From Arthrobacter liuii (lineage in GTDB: Bacteria > Actinomycetota > Actinomycetes > Actinomycetales > Micrococcaceae), in the NCBI RefSeq assembly GCF_014639275.1, contig NZ_BMFW01000024.1, forward strand, positions 1 through 50,999: DNA of 50,999 nt. The letters run 5' to 3'. The notes under the pieces were generated by a model, which saw nothing but the letters and a program-made list of their open reading frames with translations, searched no databases and was not told where the DNA came from. Made by a program: the position numbers and the translations under genes. Positions 1-8,307 of this stretch are shown in pieces (within the stretch, counting starts at the first letter, position 1; every line of letters begins with the position of its first letter).

Positions 1-151
1 AATCCGGCACACCGGCAGACAAGCAGGTCGAGGAGGTGGTTCCACTTCCCGAACTCGCTGCGGCATAATCAAAACCAGCTGACCCGCACGGTGTCGAGAA
101 ACTCCACCACTCAGCGGGACGTGACCATGACCCCTATGCGTTGCGAAGCTC

Positions 152-340
152 ATGGCACACCGCGAAAAGGACTTCGAGTTCGTTCGAGCACTGGTGGACG
201 CCCGGCTGATTGACCCAGTAGTTCTGCAGCAGCGGCTGGCATCGATCGACTTGGCCCTTGTCCAGAGCGATCAGGACATCGATGTGCTGGACTACCGGCA
301 ACGGAACGCCATTGCCTGGGCAGCCGCCCTGACGAGCTGA
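152..340 (+). CDS. hypothetical protein, 62 aa
   Basis: I do not recognise a family. The reading frame opens at ATG 152; an in-frame stop at 128 fixes the start closely. The product looks helical, rich in Leu, Val, Asp and Arg (for example RALVDARLIDPVVLQQRL), which is more protein-like than the random frames around it. There is no convincing Shine-Dalgarno sequence before the ATG, and the opposite strand is also open over almost the same interval. Coding status is therefore uncertain. It could be a remnant or a small accessory protein. Confidence 0.3.
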   Translation: MAHREKDFEFVRALVDARLIDPVVLQQRLASIDLALVQSDQDIDVLDYRQRNAIAWAAALTS

Positions 341-720
341 AAATAAGGGCATATCTGACGCCTCAAGCGGTGCATTGCGTTGGAATAATGTCCAGAATCG
401 ATTTACTGACAGGTGCTGCGGATCATCTCAGATCTCAAGCTGACAGTCCGCAACCAACGCAAGCACGTTCATCGGCTCGAGAACGGTCGAAACAGGCCAA
501 AGCATCAGGAAATGATGACAGCCACTCGGGACAAACGGCGCGATGCCACCTGTTGCGGCTCTGCCGGCGCAGGGCGTCAGACCCATCGACCGGGCACGGG
601 GCGAGTCTTCCCATGTCGGACGGCTCCAACGTCAGGTTGGGGTGTACTCATCCACTTCACGTCACGCCGGGAGGACCGGGCGTGCTGAGCACCCGCACAG
701 CAAGCCGCCCATTCCTGGTC
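341..720. other. no gene seen
   Basis: Several overlapping frames are open on both strands here, but none gives a protein-like composition, a ribosome site or a family I can name. I see no tRNA, no strong hairpin and no terminal repeats. It is best treated as intergenic or decayed DNA. Confidence 0.5.
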
Positions 721-951
721 TCAGGGTGTGCCGCGGACGGCGCGGAGCTGCCATCCGTCGCGCTGATGGAACACCTGCCTGCCCGTCCCGTAGCTCAGGC
801 GTAGCCACACGACCTGTCGGTCAGACGTGAAGTCGTCGACTACACCGCGCGAGACTATAAGGTCGCTATCCAGCACCTCGATAAGTTGCCCATGCCTTAG
901 TTCGGACCATCCGAGGGTATTGGAGGTTTCTGGTGCTTCGGGCCAGCCCAT
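721..951 (-). CDS. small conserved hypothetical protein, 76 aa (paralog family member A)
   Basis: Function unknown. The start at 951 (ATG, MGWPEAPE) is chosen over the upstream ATG at 1032 because AAAGGA sits six bases before it. The core reads RGVVDDFTSD, then VVWLRL, then GTGRQ and a closing DG pair. This pattern (small residue-G-x-V/I-D/T, D, hydrophobic-W-hydrophobic-x-L, R, H/D) recurs in three other small proteins of this window, at 20675, 36357 and 43802. The alternation of hydrophobic and polar residues suggests a small beta-sheet or beta-barrel domain, which is inference. It stands alone, next to the convergent end of the lhgO gene. Confidence 0.6.
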   Translation of the reverse strand: MGWPEAPETSNTLGWSELRHGQLIEVLDSDLIVSRGVVDDFTSDRQVVWLRLSYGTGRQVFHQRDGWQLRAVRGTP

Positions 952-1223
952 AATTCCTTTCCAAGCATCTGCTGCGGACCTTTCACCGACCAGCTGGTTA
1001 CGGGTAAATACGCCATGATCTGCTCGGCCCACAGCCGATGCGGGATTCGCACGCGTTCCATAGTGGAAAGTATGTGAAGCGGTCCGTAAAGGCTTCGTTT
1101 GTTAGTTTGGGGTGTACCTAGCCCTGCCGGGTGACGAGATATACGACGCGCGGCCACCTTTAGTCATGGTCTGCGGTAGCCAGGGCGGGCCGTCTGGGGA
1201 TTGGTACACCCCGTCGTCTATGC

Positions 1224-2456
1224 CTATGCCGCTTGCGCGAGGGCTTCCTCAACGATGTGTTCGGCGATGGCGAGGGAAGCCGTGGCCCCGGGGGAGGGTG
1301 CGTTGCGGACCTGAACGAGCCGGCCTGTGGAGCGGATGACGAAGTCGTCTACCAGGCTTCCGTCCGCGTTGAGGGCCTGCGCGCGGATTCCGCGCACTCC
1401 CTTGACCACGTCCGCTGCTTCGATGGCCGGCACGAATTTGCGGGCTTCCTCGACGAAGGCATTCTTGCTGACCGCTGTGCGGACCTGCTGGAGGGTCGCG
1501 GGAATGTTCTCGGCAGCGAACTTCCAGAAGCCCGGGTAGGTCAGCGTGTCCGCGAGGTCGCGGAGGTTGGGTGCGTTGTTCCGGTAGTTTTCGCGGGCTA
1601 GGGACAGGAAGGCGTTGGGGCCGAGCATGACTGCGCCGTCCACGCGTTTGGTCAGGTGTACACCGAGGAAGGGGTACTGGGGGTCCGGGACGGGGTAGAT
1701 GAGCCCGTTGACCAGTGAGGAGCGCTCGGGCCGGAGCAGGAAGTAGTCGCCGTAGAACGGCACGATCTGGGGCCCGTCGTCTTTCTTCCGGGCGGTTCCT
1801 GTCCGGTCAGTGACTGCGTTGGCGAGCCTGTCAGACTGCAGGCCTGCGCACGTGATGACGAGGTCGAAGGCCTCTGAGTCGAAGCCGGTTCCGGAAACGC
1901 GGACCTCGGATTCGGTCACGTCCAACCCCGTTACCATAGCGCCGAGGCGTATCTGACCGCCGCCGGCTTCGACGTCCTTACCGAGTGACCGGGTCAGTGC
2001 GGGGTAGTCGATGATTGCCGTGTGTGGTGAGTGCAGGGCCGCGATGCCTCCGGTGCAGGCGGGTTCCAGCTCGCGCAGGCGGTCCCGGTCAATAATGGAG
2101 ACGTCCGGGACGCCGTTGGCCTTGGCCCGTTCGAAGATGTTGTGAAGCCGGTCGAGCTCGAGGCTGTTGTGCGCTACGACAACCTTTCCGCATTCGTCGT
2201 AGGCGATGTTGTTCTCGGTGGCGTATTCGGCCAGCAGTTCAACCCCGCGGCGGCATAGCCGGGCTTTGAGAGAGCCGGGTTCGTAGTAGAGGCCTGCGTG
2301 GACGACGCCGGAGTTGTGGCCGGTCTGGTGTCCGGCCAGGTCGGACTCTTTCTCAATGAGGGTGATTTGGGCGCCGTCGACCATCCGGGAGAGTTGCCGG
2401 GCGACTGCGGTGCCGATGATTCCGCCGCCGATCACTGCGATTCGATTCGTTGTCAT
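1224..2456 (-). CDS. lhgO: L-2-hydroxyglutarate oxidase (LhgO), FAD-dependent
   Basis: Oxidises L-2-hydroxyglutarate to 2-oxoglutarate, passing electrons to the quinone pool. At 410 aa it has the usual family length. The N-terminus carries the FAD dinucleotide-binding motif GGGIIGTAVARQL (about residues 9-21) followed by E35 in LIEKES. HNSGVVHAGLYY (about 48-59) and the C-terminal GVRGIRAQ and NAPSPGATAS segments are typical of LhgO. A GGAAG ribosome site precedes ATG 2456. It is divergent from the GntR gene at 2489 with only 32 bases between the start codons. In known systems this enzyme feeds glutarate or lysine breakdown products into the TCA cycle; the local substrate is not shown. Confidence 0.93.
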   Translation of the reverse strand: MTTNRIAVIGGGIIGTAVARQLSRMVDGAQITLIEKESDLAGHQTGHNSGVVHAGLYYEPGSLKARLCRRGVELLAEYATENNIAYDECGKVVVAHNSLELDRLHNIFERAKANGVPDVSIIDRDRLRELEPACTGGIAALHSPHTAIIDYPALTRSLGKDVEAGGGQIRLGAMVTGLDVTESEVRVSGTGFDSEAFDLVITCAGLQSDRLANAVTDRTGTARKKDDGPQIVPFYGDYFLLRPERSSLVNGLIYPVPDPQYPFLGVHLTKRVDGAVMLGPNAFLSLARENYRNNAPNLRDLADTLTYPGFWKFAAENIPATLQQVRTAVSKNAFVEEARKFVPAIEAADVVKGVRGIRAQALNADGSLVDDFVIRSTGRLVQVRNAPSPGATASLAIAEHIVEEALAQAA

Positions 2457-2488
2457 TACTTTTCTTCCGTTGCTGAAATGATGGTGAA

Positions 2489-3205
2489 GTGAAAAAACTG
2501 AGCCGTGGTATGTCCCTTACCGATCAAGCCGTGGAGCTTTTTCGTGAAGCGATCACTTCCGGCGAGCTGGTTGCAGGTGAAACGTATTCAGCCAACAGCC
2601 TGGGTGAGCGCATCGGCGTCTCCAGAACCCCGGCCCGCGAGGCCCTGCTTCAGCTGGCACGGGCGGGAATGATCCGGATTGACAAGAACAAGGGGGCCAC
2701 GATCCTTGCGACCACACTCACGGATCTGGTGGAGGTCTTCCAGATCCGGCTGATGCTTGAAGTGCCCGCGGCGGCCAAGGTCGCCCGGACGGTTTCCGAG
2801 GCCGGAATGAGCCGCATCCTCGAGTGTTTCGCCCATATGCAGGCCGCAGCGGACGAGGATGACGCTGAGGCAACCCTTCGGGCCGACCGCGATTTCCACC
2901 TGCAGATTATGGAGAATGCGGGCAACACGAAGCTGGTCGATGTCCTTGAAAACCTCCGCAATCTGGTGCTGACGAGGGGGGTGGGTACCGCTCCGGCCGC
3001 ACGATCCTGCCAGGACGTCGTTGATGACCACCTTGACATTGTCGAAGCGATCTCAGCGCATGACGGACCGGCCGCTGCAGGGGCGATGCGCCGCCACATC
3101 GTCAATACGGCAGAGCTGCTGATCGCGCAGGAGGCCGGGGACAACGGGGAGTTCGACGCCGACGCCGTCACCGAGGCCCTGCGCTGGCCCAACGACTATT
3201 CCTGA
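2489..3205 (+). CDS. GntR-family transcriptional regulator, FCD (FadR-like) domain
   Basis: DNA-binding regulator of about 238 aa. An N-terminal winged helix (about residues 10-75) contains the conserved stretch ERIGVSRTPAREALLQLARAG. The C-terminal all-helical FCD domain (about 85-220) has likely metal or ligand residues in RADRDFHLQIMENAGN and in the later DDHLDIVEAI and RRHI segments. FCD regulators usually sense small organic acids. The listed start is a GTG at 2489 without a visible ribosome site; an ATG at 2510 (residue 8) is an equally possible start. Its position between lhgO and the dehydrogenase/transporter genes suggests it controls this cluster. Confidence 0.88.
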   Translation: MKKLSRGMSLTDQAVELFREAITSGELVAGETYSANSLGERIGVSRTPAREALLQLARAGMIRIDKNKGATILATTLTDLVEVFQIRLMLEVPAAAKVARTVSEAGMSRILECFAHMQAAADEDDAEATLRADRDFHLQIMENAGNTKLVDVLENLRNLVLTRGVGTAPAARSCQDVVDDHLDIVEAISAHDGPAAAGAMRRHIVNTAELLIAQEAGDNGEFDADAVTEALRWPNDYS

Positions 3206-3218
3206 GCCGCTGTGAGGA

Positions 3219-4325
3219 TCAGGGCTTGAGGACTGCCTTGGTGCACTGTCCCGCGGCGACGGTGTCCATTGCCTCATTGACGTCCTCGAGGGCGAAGACG
3301 GTCAACAGGGCGCCCAGATCATGCCGCTTGCGGAGCTGGGGCAGCGACTCCACATATTTCACGTAGTGGGCTTCGGCGAAGCCCCAGGAGCCGAAGATCT
3401 TGAGCTGCTTTTTGGTGATGTAGTGCGGGTTGATGGGTGTAGCCCCGTGGTCGGTGTACTGTCCCAGAATCAGGACCTGTCCGTTGGGGCGGGCAAGGTC
3501 GAGGCTTTCGGCCACCGCCGCCGGCACCCCTGCGCATTCGATAACGACGTCCGCGCCCCGTTCCTGCGCGGTCATCTGGCGAAGCTTCTCCAAACGTGCA
3601 GCGGGGTCCGTGTAGATGCCCATGTCGATAACCTCGTCGCAGGCGCCGATCTCAAGGGCGAGTTCGAGGCGGGACGCCGGTGCGCCGAGGAGGATGACCT
3701 GGTCCGCGCCCATTTGTTTGGCGTAGATTGCTGCGGCTAGTCCAACGGGGCCGCTGCCCTGCACTGCTACGGTGTCTCCCGGATGGATCGTAAGGTTTTC
3801 CAGCATCCCGTGCAGAGCGGTGGGGCCGGCGCAGCCCAGAGCGATCACTTCCTCGAAGGTCACGTCGTCGGGGATCCGGATGATCGCCGTGCCGGCTTCG
3901 AGGGCGATCTGGCCCGCCATCCCGCCGAGCAAATGCGGGGCCTCGCTGCTGGTCCGGTTGATGCCGTAGATTTTGCGGGATTTGCAGAGGGTGCGTTCTT
4001 TTAGGACGAGGCACTCATGGCACCGGCCGCAGGGAATGTTGTTGGACCAGACAACTCTGTCGCCCACGCGGAGCGGCGCACCATTGATGTCGGTGGACGG
4101 TGCCGGATCGAGAGCTGCGATCGTGCCGACTGCTTCGTGGCCCATGACGATGGGCATGGGAACAGAGAGATTCCCTGTTTTTAAGTGGATGTCGGTGCCG
4201 CAGATGCCCGCGTAGGCCACCGTGACCACGGCGCCTCCTGTAGACGGGGCAGGTGCAGGGAATTCCTGGATTTCCAGCGGCTTGTTCACAGCCGTGAGGA
4301 CAGCGGCCTTGATGAGCTCGGTCAC
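3219..4325 (-). CDS. zinc-dependent medium-chain alcohol dehydrogenase
   Basis: NAD(P)-dependent oxidation of an alcohol, 368 aa. The catalytic zinc site is visible as GICGTDIH (about residues 41-48) and GHEAVG. The structural zinc loop is IPCGRCHECLVLKERTLC with four cysteines. The Rossmann motif GSGPVGLAAA follows at about 190. It lies convergent to gntR (13-base gap) and probably in one minus-strand operon behind the MHS transporter (stop to start gap 22 bases). With the transporter and the divergent aldehyde dehydrogenase it fits uptake and two-step oxidation of a primary alcohol or hydroxy acid, which is inference. The natural substrate cannot be read from the sequence. Confidence 0.92.
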   Translation of the reverse strand: MTELIKAAVLTAVNKPLEIQEFPAPAPSTGGAVVTVAYAGICGTDIHLKTGNLSVPMPIVMGHEAVGTIAALDPAPSTDINGAPLRVGDRVVWSNNIPCGRCHECLVLKERTLCKSRKIYGINRTSSEAPHLLGGMAGQIALEAGTAIIRIPDDVTFEEVIALGCAGPTALHGMLENLTIHPGDTVAVQGSGPVGLAAAIYAKQMGADQVILLGAPASRLELALEIGACDEVIDMGIYTDPAARLEKLRQMTAQERGADVVIECAGVPAAVAESLDLARPNGQVLILGQYTDHGATPINPHYITKKQLKIFGSWGFAEAHYVKYVESLPQLRKRHDLGALLTVFALEDVNEAMDTVAAGQCTKAVLKP

Positions 4326-4347
4326 GAGATTTTCCTTTTCAGATCTT

Positions 4348-5661
4348 TTAGGTGTGCGTGAGTTCTTCGACCTTGGGGGCCGTGGCAGCTTTGCGTTCCT
4401 TGCCGAGGGTGATCGCGAGCAGCCCGATGAGGGCAGCCCCGGCGATGTAGAGCGCTATACCCCAGGACGCGCCTGTTTCGGTGTAAAGCAGGGCGGCCAG
4501 GAAGGGGGCCGGCGCCGAGGTGATGATTCCGCCGATCTGGTAGGCCAGTGAGGCACCTGTGAAGCGGACTTCCGGCTCGAAAAGCTCGGGGATGAAGCTG
4601 GCGATAACGGAGTATGCCATGGCGTGGGCCACGGGTAGGGCGAGGACCATGGCCAGGACGATCAGGAGTGTCTCGCCCGTGTCGACCAGCAGGAATACCG
4701 GGTAGGCCAGGACGGCGACGGCCAGGGCGCCGGCCTGGAGGATCTTCTTCTTGCCGAGCCTGTCCGCCACTGTAGCGACCAGGGGGATGGTGAAGACCTG
4801 GATAAAGGCGGCGAAGATAACGGAGAGGAAGATGACGTCCCGGCTGACCCCGACGACTCCGGGGCCGTAGCTGAGCATGTAGACCGAACAGATGTAGAAG
4901 ATGATGTTCGGCGAGGCCATGGCCAGAGAGCCGAGGATGAGCGGCTTTTTGGCGCTCCGGAATACTTCGAGGACAGGCACCCGGACGTCTTTCTCGTCCG
5001 ACTTCATCTTGAGGAACTCCGGCGATTCGGAGACGCGCAGCCGGATGAAGAGTCCCACCACGATCAACAGCGCAGAGAGTAGGAATGGGATGCGCCAGCC
5101 CCAGGTGTTGAAGAACTCCGGCGGGGTCTTCTGCATGAGGAAGAAGATGCCGCTGGAGAGCACGAGGGCCGCAGGTACGCCGCACTGGGTCCATGAAGCG
5201 TAAAAGGCGCGACGGTTTGCGGGAGCGTGTTCGAGTGCCATGAGCACCGCGCCGCCCCATTCACCGCCGACGGCAAGGCCCTGCAGGAAGCGCAGGGCGA
5301 CGAGGATGATCGGCGCAGCGATGCCGATCGCGTCGTAGTTCGGGAGGAGGCCGACGATAAACGTTGATGCACCCATCATCAAGAGGGACCACACCAGCAT
5401 TTTCTTGCGACTGTACTTGTCGCCGAAATGCCCGAAGATCGCGCCGCCGAACGGACGGGCAATGAAAGCGACAGCGAACGTGGCAAGGGACGCGAGGGTG
5501 GCCGCTGCCGGGTCGAGCGTGGGAAAAAACTGGTTGTTCAGGACCAGTACGGCGGCTGTGCCGAAGATGTAGTAGTCGTACCACTCAATGGTGGTGCCGA
5601 TCATCGAAGCCGCTGCCACTCTCCGGGGAATAGCGCTGGCTGAACTTGTCTTGGTACTCAT
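4348..5661 (-). CDS. MFS transporter, metabolite:H+ symporter (MHS) family
   Basis: Inner-membrane permease of about 437 aa with about twelve hydrophobic segments. The opening ASMIGTTIEWYDYYIFGTAA is the hallmark of MHS proteins (KgtP, ShiA, ProP relatives). The MFS loop motif GHFGDKYSRKKML follows at about residue 78, and RFLQGLAVGGEWGGAVLMALEH is the conserved helix 4-5 region. The start at ATG 5661 (MSTKTSS) is preferred over an upstream in-frame ATG at 5772, because the added stretch is not family-like. It precedes the alcohol dehydrogenase in the same direction and is divergent from the aldehyde dehydrogenase at 5813. Probable substrates are carboxylic acids. Confidence 0.93.
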   Translation of the reverse strand: MSTKTSSASAIPRRVAAASMIGTTIEWYDYYIFGTAAVLVLNNQFFPTLDPAAATLASLATFAVAFIARPFGGAIFGHFGDKYSRKKMLVWSLLMMGASTFIVGLLPNYDAIGIAAPIILVALRFLQGLAVGGEWGGAVLMALEHAPANRRAFYASWTQCGVPAALVLSSGIFFLMQKTPPEFFNTWGWRIPFLLSALLIVVGLFIRLRVSESPEFLKMKSDEKDVRVPVLEVFRSAKKPLILGSLAMASPNIIFYICSVYMLSYGPGVVGVSRDVIFLSVIFAAFIQVFTIPLVATVADRLGKKKILQAGALAVAVLAYPVFLLVDTGETLLIVLAMVLALPVAHAMAYSVIASFIPELFEPEVRFTGASLAYQIGGIITSAPAPFLAALLYTETGASWGIALYIAGAALIGLLAITLGKERKAATAPKVEELTHT

Positions 5662-5717
5662 GGAGGCCCCGTTGCCTTTCGGTGCTGGAAAGTTAATTAC
5701 CTCACACAGAATGACTG

Positions 5718-5730
5718 CATGTAACATGTA
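5718..5730. promoter_or_regulatory. candidate operator in the divergent promoter (CATGTAACATG)
   Basis: The 152-base gap between the transporter and the aldehyde dehydrogenase holds CATGTAACATG, a perfect 5-bp inverted repeat with one central base. Read on the minus strand it is two direct TTACATG units. Its place between two divergent genes of one pathway makes it a plausible site for the GntR regulator at 2489, but no second copy was found near gntR itself. Confidence 0.3.
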
Positions 5731-5812
5731 AGTCAACCGCAGCAGCATATTTTGGTGGCTGTGCGCCTTCAATTTGCAGACTTGACACCTTCAACAGGAG
5801 CAGAGGAATCAC

Positions 5813-7294
5813 ATGGTTGAGATCCCAAGCACCACCAAGCTCACCGCCGATCACGGTACTTTCAGCATCCCCACAGGCCTCTTCCTCAATGGAGAGTGGC
5901 GGCCCGCGCAGGACGAGGCACACATCCCGGTGGTGAACCCGGCCACCGGCGAAGAGTTCGCAGCCGTCTCGGACGCCTCACTCAAAGACGCGGCAGAGGC
6001 CCTCGACGCCGCCTCCGCGGCGCAGGAGGCGTGGGGACTGACCAAGCCGCGCGTTCGGGCCGAGCTCCTGCGTATGGCCTTTGACGCCGTCATCGCCCGC
6101 ACGGAAGATTTCGCATGGACGATGGCGACCGAAATGGGCAAACCCTTGGCTGAGGCCAGAGGCGAAGTGGCGTACGCGGCAGAGTTTCTCCGCTGGTTTT
6201 CCGAACAGGTGCCGTCCCAGACCGGCAATTACGGGCCCGCGCCTGATGGTGATTACCGGATAATAACGACTTACCAGCCAGTGGGTCCGTCGTTGCTGAT
6301 CACGCCGTGGAATTTCCCTCTCGCCATGGGAACCCGGAAAGTCGGAGCGGCCCTGGCTGCCGGCTGCACTGTGATCATCAAGCCGGCATCCCAGACCCCG
6401 CTGACGATGCACCTCTTCGTGGAGGTCCTGCGTTCGGTCGGTATCCCTGATGGCGTCGTCAACCTCGTCACCACCAGCAAGTCAGGGGCACAGTCTGCGG
6501 CCTTGATGAGCGACCGGCGCCTGCGCAAGGTTAGCTTTACGGGCTCCACCGGAGTCGGTACGGCGCTGTTGAAGCAGGCGGCGGACAACGTCATGGCATC
6601 CTCCATGGAGCTGGGCGGCAACGGGCCATTCCTGGTCCTCTCGGACGCCGACGTCGAGGCAGCCGCGGAGGGGGCGGTCACCGCGAAGTTCCGCAATGCT
6701 GGCCAGGCCTGTGTCGCGGCCAACCGGATCATCGTTCACAAGGACGTGCTGCCTGCCTTCCGGGAAAGCTTCCTGAAGCGTGTGGCCGAACTGCGTGTCG
6801 GCGCCGGCACGGCCGCCGGAACCATCGTGGGTCCGCTCGTCGACGGCAAGCAGCGGGACTCCGTGCTGGAACTCCTGGAAACGGCCAAGGGTGAGGGGGC
6901 AAATGTTCTCGCGGGCGGCCATGCGATCGAAGGGGAAGGCTTCTTTATGGAGCCCACCGTCATCGACGGGGTGGCCCCGGGCTCCACGATCGCGCGAGCG
7001 GAAATCTTTGGTCCCGTCGCTGTTCTCTATGCGGCCGAGTCCGACGACGATGCCATCGACATGGCGAACGACACCGAGTACGGGCTCGTGGCTTACCTTT
7101 ACACCCAGAATCTCAGCAAGGCGATGCGGGCGGCCGAGCGCTTGGAGGCAGGAATGGTGGGCATTAACCGCGCGATTATTTCGGAGGCGGCCTCACCGTT
7201 TGGCGGTATCAAGTCATCAGGTCTTGGCCGCGAAGGTGGACCTACAGGGATCGAGGAATACCAGGACATGAAGTACATCGCCCTGACCCTCTAA
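5813..7294 (+). CDS. NAD(P)-dependent aldehyde dehydrogenase, succinate-semialdehyde type
   Basis: Oxidises an aldehyde or semialdehyde to the acid; 493 aa, full family length. The NAD-binding motif ITPWNFPLAMGTRK lies at about 163-176, FTGSTGVG at about 242-249, the general base E266 is in MELGGNGPF and the catalytic C300 in NAGQACVAANR. The C-terminal SPFGGIKSSGLGREGGPTGIEEY resembles GabD/SSADH proteins, suggesting a semialdehyde substrate. GGAG lies upstream of ATG 5813. The SDR at 7367 follows in the same direction. It is closely related to, but not identical with, the aldehyde dehydrogenase at 34487, which has the same length. Confidence 0.93.
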   Translation: MVEIPSTTKLTADHGTFSIPTGLFLNGEWRPAQDEAHIPVVNPATGEEFAAVSDASLKDAAEALDAASAAQEAWGLTKPRVRAELLRMAFDAVIARTEDFAWTMATEMGKPLAEARGEVAYAAEFLRWFSEQVPSQTGNYGPAPDGDYRIITTYQPVGPSLLITPWNFPLAMGTRKVGAALAAGCTVIIKPASQTPLTMHLFVEVLRSVGIPDGVVNLVTTSKSGAQSAALMSDRRLRKVSFTGSTGVGTALLKQAADNVMASSMELGGNGPFLVLSDADVEAAAEGAVTAKFRNAGQACVAANRIIVHKDVLPAFRESFLKRVAELRVGAGTAAGTIVGPLVDGKQRDSVLELLETAKGEGANVLAGGHAIEGEGFFMEPTVIDGVAPGSTIARAEIFGPVAVLYAAESDDDAIDMANDTEYGLVAYLYTQNLSKAMRAAERLEAGMVGINRAIISEAASPFGGIKSSGLGREGGPTGIEEYQDMKYIALTL

Positions 7295-7366
7295 CACCAC
7301 GGAGACAAGCCACGTGAACCCTTCACGACGCACCCCTGCATTGCCTAGGGCACGGCGGGCCTCCTA

Positions 7367-8167
7367 GTGGATCTCGGCATTCAGGGCAAGACAGCCTTCG
7401 TGGCGGCATCTACCGGAGGCCTGGGATTGGCCGTCGCCTCGGCACTGGCCGCCGAAGGCGCGAACCTGGTCATCACGGGCCGACGCGGCGAGGAGGCCAC
7501 AAGGATCGCCGCAGAGTTACCATCTGCAGCGATCGGCGTTGAAACCGACCTATGCACGCAGGAGGGCCTCACCGCAGCTGTAACCGCCGCCAACGCGCGC
7601 TTTGGGTCCGTTGACATCCTCGTGCTCAACGGACCCGGGCCGGCACCGGGAACAGCGGCCGGCCTCAGCAGTGAAGATATGTCCTCCGCGTTTGAACTCT
7701 TGCTTCGGCCCCAGCACGCACTCGTAAGCAGCTTTCTGCCCGGAATGAGAAAACGTCGTTGGGGCCGGATTTTGGCAATAGGCTCAAGCGGTGTGGCCGC
7801 ACCGCTGCCGAATCTGGCGCTATCCAACACCGGCCGTGCCGCCCTGGCCGGATACCTGAAAACGCTCGCGGCCGAGGTGGCATCGGACGACGTCACAGTC
7901 AACATGCTGCTTCCCGGGCGAATCGCGACAGAGCGAACCCGGGGCCTTGACCTTGCCGCAGCCCGACGACGCGGAGTCACGGTTGACATGATCGAAGCAG
8001 AATCCCGGACGTCCATTCCGGCGGGGCGTTACGGAAACACCGAGGAATTCGCAGCAACGGCCGCGTTTCTGTGCAGTGGCCTGGCCTCCTACGTGACGGG
8101 CACAGCGCTCCGCTGCGACGGGGGCTGGTCCGGACCCTCTGACTCCCGGCTGGGGAGCCTTAGCTGA
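7367..8167 (+). CDS. SDR-family protein lacking the canonical Tyr-Lys catalytic pair
   Basis: Short-chain dehydrogenase/reductase fold of 266 aa, starting at a GTG. The cofactor motif is ASTGGLGLAVASALAAEG, with TGRRGEE after beta-2 suggesting NADP(H). NGPGPAPG takes the place of the usual NNAG. The catalytic Ser is present in IGSSGVAAPLPN, but where YxxxK is expected the protein reads SNTGRAALAG, so Tyr becomes Ser and Lys becomes Arg. Divergent SDRs of this kind (similar to the beta-ketoacyl-ACP reductase-like group with imperfect tetrads) are known. The C-terminal GTALRCDGGW is typical. It follows the aldehyde dehydrogenase by 72 bases. Substrate unknown; it may be a non-classical reductase or a binding protein. 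Confidence 0.85.
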   Translation: MDLGIQGKTAFVAASTGGLGLAVASALAAEGANLVITGRRGEEATRIAAELPSAAIGVETDLCTQEGLTAAVTAANARFGSVDILVLNGPGPAPGTAAGLSSEDMSSAFELLLRPQHALVSSFLPGMRKRRWGRILAIGSSGVAAPLPNLALSNTGRAALAGYLKTLAAEVASDDVTVNMLLPGRIATERTRGLDLAAARRRGVTVDMIEAESRTSIPAGRYGNTEEFAATAAFLCSGLASYVTGTALRCDGGWSGPSDSRLGSLS

Positions 8168-8307
8168 AGGCCTCTGAATTGAGGGCAGAGAGAGACCATA
8201 TCGGCAGATTTCGCATCCCCTGGCTACCGGGCAACGGGCCACTGGGCAAGCAAGGGGCTAAGCGATAAACACGAATTTCAGTCTCTCCCTCTGCATCAGT
8301 CGGATTT

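Noticed and set aside
3..68. Possible C-terminal tail of a gene cut by the window edge (ends VVPLPELAAA)
   Set aside because: Only 21 codons before a stop; protein-like but too short to support.
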